64,000 nt of DNA from Gammaproteobacteria bacterium (GCA_026713925.1 JAPONM010000035.1:62001-126000); one strand, 5' to 3'; shown: positions 30,394 through 41,426, counted from the stretch's first letter. Made by a program: numbers and translations. The notes: generated from the sequence alone by a model not told the origin.

Positions 30394-31812
30394 TCAGTGC
30401 GTTACAAAAGTTTCATGCAAACGCTGTGCGAAATTGCCTATGCTACCTGCACCCAGAGTAAGCAAAACATCCCCTTCGTTTACAACATGTTCCAGCGTGG
30501 ACTGAATTTCGGAATAATTTTTGACCAGTATCGGGTCAAGCTTGCCCCGTGCACGTAAAGCCCGACTCAGTGCCAAACTGTCAGCCCCTGCAATCGGGTC
30601 TTCATTTGCCGCATACACTTCACAGAGCATCAGCACATCGGCCTCATTTAGCACACGCACAAAATCGTCGAACAGGTCTCTGGTACGGGAATAGCGATGC
30701 GGCTGGAACAACACGATCAGCCTTCGTTCTGGCCACGCATCACGCACGGTGGTCATCGTGGCAATTATTTCAGCAGGATGGTGGCCATAATCATCAACCA
30801 GCTGAACATGTTTGCTGTTGATACAAATCTCCGGATAGATCTGAAAACGCCGTGCAATGCCTTGAAAGTGTTCAAATGCCGACTGTATGCAGCTTTCCTT
30901 GACATCAAGATGTAAAGCAATGATTGCCGCGGCTACTGCATTCAAGACATTGTGAGCACCCAGCAAATTCAAAACAAACCGGACTGGAGATAATTTGCCC
31001 GGACGAGACAAAACAAATGTTGTCTGGGTCCCTGATTTTGCTACCTCAGCAACCCGATAATCTGCATCGGTTGAAAATCCGTATGTGGTATACGGCCTTG
31101 AAATGCTTGGCAACAGGTGAGAAACAGTCTCATCATCAATGCACAAAACTGCAATGCCGTAAAATGGCAAATGGTGGATGAACTGCAAAAATGCATCCTG
31201 CAATGCATTGAAGTCACCACCATAGGCAGACAAATGATCTGAATCTATATTGGTTACCACCGACATTATCGGCTGCAAATACAAAAACGAAGAATCGCTT
31301 TCATCTGCCTCGGCTACAAGATACTGTCCTCCCCCAAGTTTTGAATGACTTCCAAAGCTGTTTACACGGCCCCCGATGATAAAAGTCGGATCCAAATCTG
31401 CATGTGCGAGAACCGATGCAATAAGGCTCGTGGTTGTAGTCTTGCCGTGTGTACCGGCAACCGCAATGCCATAGCGAAAACGCATCAGCTCAGCCAGCAT
31501 TTCAGCACGCGGAACAACCGGTATACGCCTTTTGCGGGCAGCCATGATTTCCGGATTATCGTCTCCCACCGCACTCGACATCACTACCACATCTGCATCC
31601 CTGATGTTGCTGATATCATGCTGCGTGTAAATGGTCGCGCCCAACTTTGACAGACGTTGAGTAATAGCATTTTCCTGCATATCAGAGCCATGTACCTGAT
31701 AACCCAGATTAACCATTACCTCAGCAATACCGCCCATGCCGGAACCACCAATGCCAACAAAATGCACATGTTTGATTTTCCGGGTTGCAAAATGCCCAAT
31801 ATTAAACGTCAT
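30394..31812 (-). CDS. murC: UDP-N-acetylmuramate--L-alanine ligase
   Basis: Adds the first stem-peptide residue, L-Ala. The 472-residue chain has the N-terminal Rossmann loop FVGIGGSGMGGIAEV, the ATP loop GTHGKTTT (120-127), and the central EADESDSSFL, followed by DDYGHHPAEI in the C-terminal domain. The start is 4 bp after the murG stop, so the two are tightly coupled. Length and domain order are normal for the family. Confidence 0.97.
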   Translation of the reverse strand: MTFNIGHFATRKIKHVHFVGIGGSGMGGIAEVMVNLGYQVHGSDMQENAITQRLSKLGATIYTQHDISNIRDADVVVMSSAVGDDNPEIMAARKRRIPVVPRAEMLAELMRFRYGIAVAGTHGKTTTTSLIASVLAHADLDPTFIIGGRVNSFGSHSKLGGGQYLVAEADESDSSFLYLQPIMSVVTNIDSDHLSAYGGDFNALQDAFLQFIHHLPFYGIAVLCIDDETVSHLLPSISRPYTTYGFSTDADYRVAEVAKSGTQTTFVLSRPGKLSPVRFVLNLLGAHNVLNAVAAAIIALHLDVKESCIQSAFEHFQGIARRFQIYPEICINSKHVQLVDDYGHHPAEIIATMTTVRDAWPERRLIVLFQPHRYSRTRDLFDDFVRVLNEADVLMLCEVYAANEDPIAGADSLALSRALRARGKLDPILVKNYSEIQSTLEHVVNEGDVLLTLGAGSIGNFAQRLHETFVTH

Positions 31813-31816
31813 GACT

Positions 31817-32935
31817 TCAAATCTTTGCTAAGTTTCCACTGTTGTCACTTTTCCCTAAACAAACTTGCATGCAAATTTTTGCTACATCATCGGCCGCCTG
31901 AGGTTTGGCAAATTTTCGGATTGCTAATGCAATGCCCTTGATTTTCGAACGATGTGCATTCACATCACGCAACAACCTGACCAGAGCTGATGCATTGAAC
32001 TCACGTTCCTGAATCAGAAAAGCCGCACCAGCCTTGACCAGTGCAGCCGCATTGGCTGTTTGGTGGTCATCCACTGCATAGGGATACGGGACAAAAATTG
32101 CACCAACTCCTGCCATGGCAAGTTCAGCGACAGTGATGGCGCCTGCACGACATATGACAAGATCTGCCCATGCATAGGCATCGTGCATCGCATCGATAAA
32201 TGCATCCACACGAGCTTCAACACCATGGTCATCATATTGCTGCTGCGTAAACTCAAGCTTACTCTCACCCGTCTGATGCCAGACTTCGGGGCGTTCTTTA
32301 GGGGTAAGCTGTGCCAGTGCAGAAGGGATCATTTGGTTAAAAACGTGAGCCCCCAGACTACCACCCACAACAAGCACTCGAAGTGGTCTATTGTCAGGCT
32401 CGGCAACGGGATATTCCCGCCTGCCTAGTGAGATTTCCATACGTACCGGGTTGCCCACTACTTCGACATTCCTGTGCACAATTGTGCTCGGGAATCCGGT
32501 CAGAACACATTTTGCAAATGGGGCGAGTATACGATTTGTCAGACCTGAAATAGCATTCTGCTCATGAATGATCAAGGGCCGCCGAAACAAGGCAGCTACC
32601 AAACCACCTGACCCAGAAACAAATCCACCCATACCTAGAACAGCACAGGGACGATGCTTAAGCATCAACCATATGGTTTGCAGCCCGGCGAACCCCAGCT
32701 TTATGGGTGCTAACAGGTACGTCAGCATATCCTTACCGCGAAGGCCGCCAATAATGATTTTTTCAAATTGGTACCCTGTACTGGCTAACACTTTTGATTC
32801 AATCCCTTTTTTCGTACCCACCCAGACTACCGGTATTCCCTGTTGTTCAATTTTTTTTGCAACGGCCAGTGCAGGGAATACATGCCCCCCCGTACCACCG
32901 GCAAAAATCATGATTGGAGGGCATACAGGTTTCAT
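31817..32935 (-). CDS. murG: UDP-GlcNAc transferase to lipid I (MurG)
   Basis: Glycosyltransferase at the inner face of the membrane that makes lipid II from lipid I. The 372-residue chain starts MKPVCPPIMIFAGGTGGHVFPALA, with the first glycine loop, and has GMGGFVSGSGG and the C-terminal PYPYAVDDHQTANA block that binds UDP-GlcNAc. The start at 32935 overlaps the ftsW stop as ATGA; a longer reading frame into ftsW is not conserved. Confidence 0.96.
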   Translation of the reverse strand: MKPVCPPIMIFAGGTGGHVFPALAVAKKIEQQGIPVVWVGTKKGIESKVLASTGYQFEKIIIGGLRGKDMLTYLLAPIKLGFAGLQTIWLMLKHRPCAVLGMGGFVSGSGGLVAALFRRPLIIHEQNAISGLTNRILAPFAKCVLTGFPSTIVHRNVEVVGNPVRMEISLGRREYPVAEPDNRPLRVLVVGGSLGAHVFNQMIPSALAQLTPKERPEVWHQTGESKLEFTQQQYDDHGVEARVDAFIDAMHDAYAWADLVICRAGAITVAELAMAGVGAIFVPYPYAVDDHQTANAAALVKAGAAFLIQEREFNASALVRLLRDVNAHRSKIKGIALAIRKFAKPQAADDVAKICMQVCLGKSDNSGNLAKI

Positions 32936-34122
32936 AAATCTGTAAATCCCTGTCGGCTTGCTGACTTTTCCGCTACTCCCTCTATGTACACGCGCGTCAC
33001 CAGACCGATTGCCATACACACTACCAGCAGGCTGCTACCACCCGCACTGATAAGCGGCAATGTAAGTCCTTTTGTAGGCAATACACCCATGTTCACACCT
33101 ATGTTGATGAATGCCTGCAGCCCTAGCCAGACCCCTACCCCGTAGCAAATTTGTGCACCGAACTTCATGCCTTTCTCTTCGACCTGCTTCCCAATTACAA
33201 AACACCTGTAAATCAGAACCAGAAACAGGAGCAGGACCACAGTGACACCAATCAGCCCCAATTCTTCTGCGATCACGGCAAATACAAAATCGTTATGGGC
33301 TTTGGGCAAATAAAACAATTTCTGTACGCTTGCACCAAGGCCTAAACCTGTCCACGAACCGCTGCCGATCGCGATGAGTGATTGCGTGAGTTGAAAGCCC
33401 GAGCCAAACGGATCAGACCAGGGATTGAGAAATGCAGTCAGACGTTCCATACGATAGGGGGAAGAAACCGCAACCACTGCCATGGAAGCTGTAGATGCAA
33501 TAAACAGAATCAAGAAATTCCAGACTTTGGCACCTGCCAGAAAAAACATACCCAGCGCAGTCACCAGCAAAACGATGGCAGCACCGAAGTCCGGTTCCAG
33601 CAGCAACAAGGTGAACAGTACAATCAGGACCAGCATGGGTTTAATAAACCCGGCAAACGACTCAATGACCTGCCTTCCATGCTTAACCAGATAGCCAGCA
33701 AGGTAGATGATTAGCAATAGCTTTACGACTTCAGATACCTGCAACCCGAATGGCCCCAGAATCAACCACCTCGTGCTCCCGTGTACAGTACGACCCACGC
33801 CTGGTACCAGAACGAGCACCAGAAGGGCAATCATCAGGAAAAGCAGCACCACACTGAAGCTTTCCCAGTACGCCAGTCGGATCCTCGTGAACACAAAACC
33901 TGCCAGCACCCCGAGCGCAGCGAAGATTGCCTGGCGTTTAAAATAATAAAGCGGGTCTCCTGTTGCACGATCTGCAATTTCCACTGAAGAAGATGCCACC
34001 ATCACCAGGCCGATACCCAACAACAGCATGGCCGACATGACGAGCGTTACATCGCAGAATTTATATAACTTGATGTCCAGGCTAGCATGCAATCCTCGGG
34101 TAGCCTGTCTTGATAAATTCAT
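32932..34122 (-). CDS. ftsW: Peptidoglycan glycosyltransferase FtsW
   Basis: SEDS-family polymerase of septal peptidoglycan, working with FtsI. The 396-residue chain has about ten membrane segments, the catalytic-Asp loop region (LLLEPDFGAAIV), KAHNDFVFAVIAEELG and the C-terminal LPLISAGGSS. The start at 34122 (MNLSRQATRG) overlaps the murD stop as ATGA; an upstream in-frame ATG inside murD is unlikely. The C-terminus overlaps the murG start. Confidence 0.96.
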   Translation of the reverse strand: MNLSRQATRGLHASLDIKLYKFCDVTLVMSAMLLLGIGLVMVASSSVEIADRATGDPLYYFKRQAIFAALGVLAGFVFTRIRLAYWESFSVVLLFLMIALLVLVLVPGVGRTVHGSTRWLILGPFGLQVSEVVKLLLIIYLAGYLVKHGRQVIESFAGFIKPMLVLIVLFTLLLLEPDFGAAIVLLVTALGMFFLAGAKVWNFLILFIASTASMAVVAVSSPYRMERLTAFLNPWSDPFGSGFQLTQSLIAIGSGSWTGLGLGASVQKLFYLPKAHNDFVFAVIAEELGLIGVTVVLLLFLVLIYRCFVIGKQVEEKGMKFGAQICYGVGVWLGLQAFINIGVNMGVLPTKGLTLPLISAGGSSLLVVCMAIGLVTRVYIEGVAEKSASRQGFTDL

Positions 34123-35450
34123 TTGGCAAGCTCCCTGACACAATTTTCAAAATCCTTGCCCCGTTCACTGTAATCCTCATACATATCAAAACTTGAGCAA
34201 GCGGGTGATAACAGCACCTTGTCTCCTGCGACAGAGAGATGCTGTGCCCGAATTACAGCATCACGCATAGAGTCTACAGAATGAATCTGTGTCGCATCGT
34301 GTAAGGCTTCCTGCAATAAACCCGCATCCTGGCCCAATAAAATTACATGTTTTGCATGCTTGGCAACGGCGGCACGAAAATGATCCAGATTTCCACCTTT
34401 GAAAACACCGCCAGCCAGCAGCACAATATTGCTTTTCAGACTCCTTAATGAAGTAACTGTAGCCCCAATATTGGTCCCTTTTGAATCGTTGTACCAAGCT
34501 ACTCCCTGAAATTTTCCTACCCATGAAAGGCGATGTGGCAACCCTTTGAAACTCGCTAGGGTTAACAGCATTTTCTCCATAGACAAACCCAGTACATCAC
34601 CTATTGCCAACGCGGCAAGTGCATTCAGGATTCCGGATTCGCCCTGTATCGCAAGTTCATCTGCCGGAAACAAGCACTGATCATTTTTTGCAAGGAATGC
34701 ACGCGAGCCCTGGTGCAGCAATCCGAACCCCTGCCCTACAGGAGGACCCATGCCAAATTCTGTGACAACTCCGGAGGTTTTCATTTTTGTAACATACTTG
34801 TCATCCCGGTTTATGACACTGCAGGCTGCATGACTGTATATTTTTGCCTTGATGCCCGAATAACGCTCTATAGTTTCATGCCGGTCCATGTGATCTGCAG
34901 ATACATTCAGTACAGTACTGACACGAGTCCTTAGCAACCGGGTGGATTCAAGCTGAAAACTTGACAGTTCCAGGACAAACAGTTCGGCATCATCACATTC
35001 AAGAATCTCCAGTGCAGGTCTGCCTATGTTGCCCCCTGCATACGCCTGTACTCCGGTAGCACATGCCATATCGGTTACCAATTGAGTAACTGTGCTTTTA
35101 CCATTTGAGCCTGTTATAGCTACGACCGGTATATGATTGGCGTTGGCAAACAATTCGATATCCCCATAGCATTCCGCACCATGCGCTACAGCTGACTGGA
35201 TGGCCGGGTCTCTAGTATCAACGCCGGGGCTGACTATGATCTGCTTGGCATCGACAAATAGTTCCTCGGATAAAGCTCCTGAAAAGACACGGGTTTCCGG
35301 AAACTCCTGCCTGAATGCTCCCAGCCCGGATGGATTATCCCGAGTATCTGCCACAATGAAGGGCATGCCCCGGCTGCAAAAGTGACGCGCAACCGAAACT
35401 CCAGTCTTTCCAAGCCCGATAATGACTCGTTCATGGTTTCTGTCAGTCAT
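34119..35450 (-). CDS. murD: UDP-N-acetylmuramoyl-L-alanine--D-glutamate ligase
   Basis: Adds D-Glu to the stem peptide. The N-terminal loop VIIGLGKTGVSVARHF, ATP loop GSNGKSTV and the C-terminal SPACSSFDMYEDYSERGKDF are all typical. The start at 35450 (MTDRNHERVIIG) gives 443 residues and a normal N-terminus; an ATG at 35474, only 4 bp after the mraY stop, would add eight residues and cannot be excluded. The stop overlaps ftsW. Confidence 0.95.
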   Translation of the reverse strand: MTDRNHERVIIGLGKTGVSVARHFCSRGMPFIVADTRDNPSGLGAFRQEFPETRVFSGALSEELFVDAKQIIVSPGVDTRDPAIQSAVAHGAECYGDIELFANANHIPVVAITGSNGKSTVTQLVTDMACATGVQAYAGGNIGRPALEILECDDAELFVLELSSFQLESTRLLRTRVSTVLNVSADHMDRHETIERYSGIKAKIYSHAACSVINRDDKYVTKMKTSGVVTEFGMGPPVGQGFGLLHQGSRAFLAKNDQCLFPADELAIQGESGILNALAALAIGDVLGLSMEKMLLTLASFKGLPHRLSWVGKFQGVAWYNDSKGTNIGATVTSLRSLKSNIVLLAGGVFKGGNLDHFRAAVAKHAKHVILLGQDAGLLQEALHDATQIHSVDSMRDAVIRAQHLSVAGDKVLLSPACSSFDMYEDYSERGKDFENCVRELAK

Positions 35451-35478
35451 CTGTTTTTGCAGAACAGGTCCCATAGCA

Positions 35479-36561
35479 TTACCGGATTTTTAACGTTGCT
35501 AGACTGATTAGCACCAGAACAAAAGTGATTATCCAGCAGCGTACGATTACCTTAGGTTCAGGCCAGCCTCTGAGCTCAAAGTGATGATGCAGAGGTGCCA
35601 TTTGAAAAATTCTTTTACCTGTAAACTTGAAAGACGTTACTTGAATTATTACGGAAACTGTTTCCACCACAAAAATACCACCCACTATCATCAAGACAAT
35701 TTCCTGACGGACCAGTACTGCAAGCAAACCCACCGCCGCACCCAGTGCAAGTGCACCCACATCACCCATGAATACTTGTGCAGGATAGGCGTTGAACCAG
35801 AGAAACCCTAGACCTGCGCCTACGATTGAACCGCAAAATACCACCAGTTCCGCTGTAAGTGGCAAATACGGAATTGCGAGGTAACTCGCAAAATTCAAAT
35901 TGCCACTTACATAAGCAAATATGCCAAGGGTGCCAGCTACCATTACTACCGGCATGATTGCCAAACCATCCAAGCCATCAGTAAGGTTCACCGCATTGCT
36001 GGAACCAACAACAACTATGTATGTGAGCAACACAAACCAGGTGCCCAAAGGAATGACTACATTTTTAAAAAACGGGACATACAAAGTATATTCAACGGAA
36101 CTATCGGCTGTATAAAACAAGAGTAGCGCAACACTGATTCCTATAACCGACTGCCAAAAATACTTGCTCTTTGCAGAAAGACCCTTACTCGATTCACCCA
36201 GCAATTTCTTGATGTCATCGACTGCACCTATCAAACCAAACAACATTGTTGTGACCAACACAAACCAGACGTAACGATTGGTCATATCGCTCCATAAAAT
36301 TGTACTCGCGAAGATTGCCAGTAACAGGAAAACCCCGCCCATGGTCGGTGTGCCTGCTTTATCAAGATGCGATTTCGGCCCGTCATCCCGGACATTCTGG
36401 TTTACACGGTAATCACCCAGTTTACGTATTATAAATGGCCCTGTTGCCAGACAAATGATCAATGCTGTAAGCACAGCCAGAATCGAACGCAGCGTTAGGT
36501 ACTGGAAGACATTAAACCCAGAATGAAAACTCTCAAAATATTCAAATAATTCAAGCAGCAT
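35479..36561 (-). CDS. mraY: Phospho-N-acetylmuramoyl-pentapeptide transferase
   Basis: Transfers phospho-MurNAc-pentapeptide to undecaprenyl phosphate, forming lipid I at the membrane. The 360-residue, roughly ten-helix protein has the conserved [15 protein letters not shown], the aspartate pair in [21 protein letters not shown] and the metal-binding loop with [11 protein letters not shown], plus [12 protein letters not shown] in the final loop. Length equals the E. coli enzyme. The start lies inside the end of murF. Confidence 0.98.
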   Translation of the reverse strand: MLLELFEYFESFHSGFNVFQYLTLRSILAVLTALIICLATGPFIIRKLGDYRVNQNVRDDGPKSHLDKAGTPTMGGVFLLLAIFASTILWSDMTNRYVWFVLVTTMLFGLIGAVDDIKKLLGESSKGLSAKSKYFWQSVIGISVALLLFYTADSSVEYTLYVPFFKNVVIPLGTWFVLLTYIVVVGSSNAVNLTDGLDGLAIMPVVMVAGTLGIFAYVSGNLNFASYLAIPYLPLTAELVVFCGSIVGAGLGFLWFNAYPAQVFMGDVGALALGAAVGLLAVLVRQEIVLMIVGGIFVVETVSVIIQVTSFKFTGKRIFQMAPLHHHFELRGWPEPKVIVRCWIITFVLVLISLATLKIR

Positions 36562-37915
36562 GTTCTGTACAAACGCCTTTTAAGTCTGTCTTGACACGGA
36601 TGCCCTCCACAACTTTTTCCAGATGCATGGCACGGGAGCCTTTTACCAGCACGCAAACTTGTTCATGCAAATCATGCTGTAAACTCTCTATGACTGCAGA
36701 ATGACCTGAGAAATGTTCTGCGCCATTGCCAAAAGCCTCAACAGCATGAATCACCAGTTCGCCCACTCCCAGTAGTCGCACAACCCCTGATTTCCTAGCC
36801 ATGATGCCGGCTTTCTTATGGAGGGCAATACTTTCAACACCCAGTTCGCCCATATCTCCCAGCACGAGCCAGCGTATGCCTGGCTCTCGCGCCTGCACAT
36901 CCAGAGCAACGGACAACGAAGCCGGGTTGGCGTTGTAGGTATCATCCAGCACACATGCACCACGAATGCCTTCAAGCTTCATCAGTCTGCCTGGTACAGG
37001 CTGGGTAGATTCAATTCCGGCACGAATGTTTTCAAGTCCAATTCCGAGACCTGTGCACACGGCCGTGGCGGCAAGTGCATTGTATATGGCGTGTTCTCCA
37101 GGCATCTGGACTTTTGCTTGTATTTCGCCTTTAGGAGTACTGATTCTGACCAGGCTCAGATCGACTGTTTCAGCAGTAACATCCGCATTCTGCCGGATGC
37201 CAAATGAAATTTGTGCACGCTCACCGATATCTTTTTTCCAAAGGGGACGGTACGGCTCATCCGCATTGACCACAGCGATACCTTGCGGATTCATAAAACG
37301 GTACAACTCGGCTTTAGCACGTGCCACACCCTCCAACGAGCCAAACCCCTCAAGATGTGCCGGCCCGATATTATGAACTACGCCTATATCAGGGTTTGCA
37401 ATCTGTGCAAGGCCTGCAATTTCACCTGCATGGTTGGCACCCATTTCAATCACGGCAAATCGGTGGCGCTCATTCAAGCCCAGCAATGTAAGTGGCACAC
37501 CGATATGGTTGTTTAGATTTCCCTTGGTAGCGAGTACTTCTCCCTGCGTACTCAGAATTTGCCTGATTAATTCTTTGACAGAGGTCTTCCCGTTAGAACC
37601 AGTAACACCTACAACGGGCATATTGAATTTTTCACGCCATACCTTAGCCAGATTGTGTAGGGCCACATAGGTATTGCGTACAATAATTTGCGGACCTGCA
37701 ATATCCAATTCACGTTCTACCATAACGGCGCCTGCATGCTTCGCTTCCCCGGCAACTATAAGCTCATGCGGATCAAACCTTTCGCCCACCAAGGCCACAA
37801 ACAAATTGCCTTGCTGCAGGTCTCTTGTGTCTGTGGAAAGACCAAGCACAACCCTGTCATCACCGATCAGTTGGCCCTTCGTAATCTGTGCGATCTCGGA
37901 AAGTATAAATTTCAT
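36551..37915 (-). CDS. murF: UDP-MurNAc-tripeptide--D-alanyl-D-alanine ligase
   Basis: Adds the D-Ala-D-Ala dipeptide made by DdlB. The 454-residue chain has the ATP loop [12 protein letters not shown], the [10 protein letters not shown] block and [10 protein letters not shown] in the C-terminal part, all diagnostic for MurF. It starts with an ATGA overlap with murE and runs 11 bp past the mraY start. Motifs and length are ordinary. Confidence 0.97.
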   Translation of the reverse strand: MKFILSEIAQITKGQLIGDDRVVLGLSTDTRDLQQGNLFVALVGERFDPHELIVAGEAKHAGAVMVERELDIAGPQIIVRNTYVALHNLAKVWREKFNMPVVGVTGSNGKTSVKELIRQILSTQGEVLATKGNLNNHIGVPLTLLGLNERHRFAVIEMGANHAGEIAGLAQIANPDIGVVHNIGPAHLEGFGSLEGVARAKAELYRFMNPQGIAVVNADEPYRPLWKKDIGERAQISFGIRQNADVTAETVDLSLVRISTPKGEIQAKVQMPGEHAIYNALAATAVCTGLGIGLENIRAGIESTQPVPGRLMKLEGIRGACVLDDTYNANPASLSVALDVQAREPGIRWLVLGDMGELGVESIALHKKAGIMARKSGVVRLLGVGELVIHAVEAFGNGAEHFSGHSAVIESLQHDLHEQVCVLVKGSRAMHLEKVVEGIRVKTDLKGVCTEHAA

Positions 37916-39441
37916 GCCGGATATTCCTGTAAACAGCGCGAAGCTGTCGCTCTATCATCAAAACTTAATCGCTTGCCTCTGACAATTTGTAAAGCCTCAT
38001 GGCCTTTGCCTGCAATCAGCACTGTGTCACCGGGTTTCGCCATGTTGATTGCAAATAGGATTGCCTGTTCCCGGTCACGAATTACGAAATAACTGGCAGC
38101 GGTTGTAAATCCTGCCACCACATCCTGTACGATAGCATCAGGGTCTTCATACCGCGGATTGTCATCAGTGATCACTGCAAAATCGGCGATCGACTCTACA
38201 GCCTGAGCCATCAACTCACGTTTTCCGGAATCACGATTCCCTCCACAGCCAAATACACACCAAAGCTCACCAGCACAGGTTTCACGCAAGGTCTTCAGAA
38301 CACTGGATAGAGCCTGGGGGGTATGAGCATAGTCCACAAGCACGGTGGGTGAATTTTGCTTGCCCGGAATCCGCTCCATCCTACCCGGCACGGTTCGTAC
38401 GGAAGAAACAGCCTGAATCATCTCGTCAAATGCAATGCCGTCAGCAAGGAGTGCACCTGCTGCAGCCAAGATATTGCTGACATTGAATTTTCCGCAGAGC
38501 CCGGTTTCGATTTCGGCATTTCCCCAACTCGAAACTATCTCGACTGCAGTACTCCTTTCTGTGCATGAAATTTTTTCTGCATGAACGTAGGCTCCCCGCT
38601 GAGTATGACGTTTGTCACAGGAATACGAGACGACATTGAGATGTTGACTGGCTTCATCCGCCAATCTGCAGCCGAATGCATCATCTACATTGATGACTGC
38701 ATTTTTTAGCCCAGGCATCTGAAACAGAATCCGTTTGGAATCTTCATAGTCTTCCAGAGTCACATGATAGTTCATGTGGTCACGACCCAGATTCGTAAAC
38801 ACAGCTGTGTCCACAGCGACGCCATTCAATCTGCCCTGCTTCAGACCATGAGACGAAGCCTCAATGACAACATACGGAATCCTTTCTGAGACAAAACCAT
38901 GCAGCAATCTATGCATACATATTACATTGGGAGTTGTATGAGGCTTCGGTTCGAAATCAGGATAAACTCCATACCCCAATGTACCAATCACTCCGCATGA
39001 AATTTCCAGCTGCTCATATGCTTGCGCTATAAACTGGCTGACTGAAGTCTTTCCATCCGTACCAGTGACGCCAGTAACATTAATGTTCGCAGAGGGGTTT
39101 TGGAAAAATCGTCCCGCAATGTAACCGATACTCTGCTGCAGGGCAGGAATCGGAATACATGGCAGCATGTCGGGCAGATTGTTGTTTCCTGCACCGGGGC
39201 TGGTTTCCCAGACCACTGCTGCTGCACCCCTCGCACCAGCCTGCTGTGTGTATTGCAGCCCATGTGCCCGGGTACCCTGTACAGCGAAAAACAGGTTTCC
39301 GGGTTCAATCGTACGGCTGTCCACGTCCAGGCCGGTGATCATTGTGTTGCTATACCCTTTTTGTACCTTTACCCACCCATCCAGCAAATCTGCTAGCGAC
39401 CAAGGGGATAGCGGGGCTCGTTTGCACGGTTCAGCCTGCAT
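37912..39441 (-). CDS. murE: UDP-MurNAc-tripeptide synthetase (meso-diaminopimelate adding)
   Basis: Adds the third stem-peptide residue. The ATP loop GTDGKTSVSQF is present, and the C-terminal substrate motif reads DNPRYEDP; DNPR is the form found in enzymes that use meso-diaminopimelate rather than lysine, matching dapA at the window start. The start at 39441 (MQAEPCKRA) overlaps the end of ftsI by 11 bp and gives 509 residues; a longer frame inside ftsI adds 18 residues with no counterpart in the family. Confidence 0.96.
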   Translation of the reverse strand: MQAEPCKRAPLSPWSLADLLDGWVKVQKGYSNTMITGLDVDSRTIEPGNLFFAVQGTRAHGLQYTQQAGARGAAAVVWETSPGAGNNNLPDMLPCIPIPALQQSIGYIAGRFFQNPSANINVTGVTGTDGKTSVSQFIAQAYEQLEISCGVIGTLGYGVYPDFEPKPHTTPNVICMHRLLHGFVSERIPYVVIEASSHGLKQGRLNGVAVDTAVFTNLGRDHMNYHVTLEDYEDSKRILFQMPGLKNAVINVDDAFGCRLADEASQHLNVVSYSCDKRHTQRGAYVHAEKISCTERSTAVEIVSSWGNAEIETGLCGKFNVSNILAAAGALLADGIAFDEMIQAVSSVRTVPGRMERIPGKQNSPTVLVDYAHTPQALSSVLKTLRETCAGELWCVFGCGGNRDSGKRELMAQAVESIADFAVITDDNPRYEDPDAIVQDVVAGFTTAASYFVIRDREQAILFAINMAKPGDTVLIAGKGHEALQIVRGKRLSFDDRATASRCLQEYPA

Positions 39442-41149
39442 GATCTTTAGATAGATGAGCAATGTCTGTGCGTACGGGCACATTGTCAGGAGCAATATTC
39501 AGTATGCGCAGGGCTCCACCCATGATGCTTGAAAAAATGGGAGCCGCAACCTGGCCGCCAAAATAGACTCCTCTGCTCGGTTCATTCACCACAACCACGA
39601 GCACCAGCCTCGGGTCGCTGGCCGGAGCCATGCCTGCAAAAAGGGATATGTATTTGTCCTTAGCATATTCACCTCCTGCAAGCTTATGAACAGTACCGGT
39701 TTTACCCGCAACATGATATCCGGGTATCGCCGCACGAAAACCCGTGCCATACTCCGAGACGACTGCATTCAGGATCGAACGGACCTGCTTAACTGTTTGT
39801 GATGAAACCACTCTGGGAGAAGTTTGCCAGCGTTCACCTGCATCTGCCTTGCGCAACATGGAAATTGACAGCTGCCTTCCATTGGATGCCAAAACTGTGT
39901 AGGCGCGCGCCAGTTGCAGAGTCGTCGTCGACATACCGTAACCAAACGCCAACGTTGCATGTTCTGTGTGATGCCAGTCGCGATGATATTTCAGATGGCC
40001 ATGAACTTCGCCCGGGAACCCGGATTCTGTTGATTGTCCGACACCAATAGCGTTATAGAGGTTCCATAAATCAGGCCGCGGGATCGTCAATGCAATTTTT
40101 ACAGCACCGACGTTGCTGGATTTAAGCAATACATCATTTACCGATAATGGTCCAAAATCCCTGACATCTCGGATCTTATACCTGCCTATTTTGTAAGTGC
40201 CGGGCGTAGTATCAATGACTGTGTCTAGAAAATAGCGCTTGGATTCCAGAGCCAGTGCAATTACGAAAGGCTTCATCGTCGATCCAGGTTCGAATACATC
40301 TGTGACTGCACGGTTACGGTATGTGCTTTGTTTGTACCCTTTTCGATTATTAGGGTTAAACGAGGGCACATTGACCATGGCTATCACTTCACCTGTTTTG
40401 GCATCAATCATGACAGCAGAGGCTGATTGGGCGCCGTGCTGTATATAACCCGCCTTCAATTCACGATACGCCAGATACTGCACTCTCCGATCAATACTCA
40501 ATTCTACGTTTCGACCAGGGCGAGGAATTCTTACAGCTTCAACGTCTTCAACAATTCGATTCAATTGATCTTTTATCACCCTCTTGGCACCGGGTTTGCT
40601 GACCAGCCAATCTTCATATGCAAGCTCGATTCCCTCCAGGCCTTTATCATCGATATTCGTAAAACCAAGGACATGTGAGCTGACTTCAGCCGTTGGATAG
40701 TAACGCCGATACTCACGTTGCAAATAAATTCCGGACAAGTCTGCCTGGTTTAATTCCTCAGCATACTGAGGGCCTACATGGCGCTTTACGTACAAAAATT
40801 GCCGTTTCTTTTTCTGTTCGAGTTTGCTTGCAAGTTCGCCCGCTTTCATCTCCAGAATTTTTTCAGCACGCACGACAGATTCACGGTCATCCAATGCTTC
40901 TGCCGGGTTCGCCCATACTGAATGAACTGGCGTGCTCACTGCGAGTAATTGACCGTTCCGGTCCAAGATCATCCCACGGTGCGTGGGTATCTCAACTACT
41001 CGCAAGTGGCGCGCCTTACCTTCCTCCTCCAGGAATTCATGATTGAATAACTGCAAATCCACTGCCCGCACAAACAAGATGCCGAGTCCCAAAGCAAAAA
41101 CAGATAAAACAAAAATTCGTCTCAGCCTGTAATGCGGTATCTGTTTCAT
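39431..41149 (-). CDS. ftsI: Peptidoglycan D,D-transpeptidase FtsI (PBP3)
   Basis: Septal class B penicillin-binding protein that cross-links strands made by FtsW. The 572-residue chain has a short cytoplasmic start, one membrane anchor (about 11-28), the pedestal domain and the transpeptidase domain. Active-site motifs are Ser290 in STMK (290-293), SSN (344-346) and KTGT (483-486). The C-terminal tail is hydrophilic and short. The start is 4 bp after ftsL. Confidence 0.97.
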   Translation of the reverse strand: MKQIPHYRLRRIFVLSVFALGLGILFVRAVDLQLFNHEFLEEEGKARHLRVVEIPTHRGMILDRNGQLLAVSTPVHSVWANPAEALDDRESVVRAEKILEMKAGELASKLEQKKKRQFLYVKRHVGPQYAEELNQADLSGIYLQREYRRYYPTAEVSSHVLGFTNIDDKGLEGIELAYEDWLVSKPGAKRVIKDQLNRIVEDVEAVRIPRPGRNVELSIDRRVQYLAYRELKAGYIQHGAQSASAVMIDAKTGEVIAMVNVPSFNPNNRKGYKQSTYRNRAVTDVFEPGSTMKPFVIALALESKRYFLDTVIDTTPGTYKIGRYKIRDVRDFGPLSVNDVLLKSSNVGAVKIALTIPRPDLWNLYNAIGVGQSTESGFPGEVHGHLKYHRDWHHTEHATLAFGYGMSTTTLQLARAYTVLASNGRQLSISMLRKADAGERWQTSPRVVSSQTVKQVRSILNAVVSEYGTGFRAAIPGYHVAGKTGTVHKLAGGEYAKDKYISLFAGMAPASDPRLVLVVVVNEPSRGVYFGGQVAAPIFSSIMGGALRILNIAPDNVPVRTDIAHLSKDHAG

Positions 41150-41153
41150 GTTG

Positions 41154-41426
41154 CTACTGTGATTTCAAAAGCACTGATTTATTTTTGTGAACCAGGCTCA
41201 TACCAAGCTTTTCACGTGCAAGCTTCTCGACCCTGCCATATGTCAGCCAGGTGCTTTGCTCTAGCTGCAAGCGGCCCCACTCAACCTGCAGTTCATCAAA
41301 CCTGTTCTGCATGTTCTGCAACTCGATGAATTCTTTCCGTATCGAATGCTTTGAGTACACAATACCTACTCCTGTAAACACGTTTGCTGCCAGCAAAATT
41401 GCTGCAAGCACGAACCTGCTTAACAT
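41154..41426 (-). CDS. ftsL: Cell division protein FtsL
   Basis: Small bitopic protein of the FtsQLB complex. The 90-residue chain has one membrane segment (about 4-24) followed by a predicted coiled coil (about 28-65, with ELQNMQNRFDELQVEWGRLQLE-like heptads) and the tail VEKLAREKLGM typical of FtsL. The start overlaps the end of rsmH by 7 bp, and the position between rsmH and ftsI is diagnostic for this poorly conserved protein. Confidence 0.92.
   Translation of the reverse strand: MLSRFVLAAILLAANVFTGVGIVYSKHSIRKEFIELQNMQNRFDELQVEWGRLQLEQSTWLTYGRVEKLAREKLGMSLVHKNKSVLLKSQ

Noticed and set aside
32936-33019. Longer N-terminus for MurG inside ftsW
   Set aside because: The residues are not family-like, and the ATG at 32935 makes a normal ATGA junction with ftsW.
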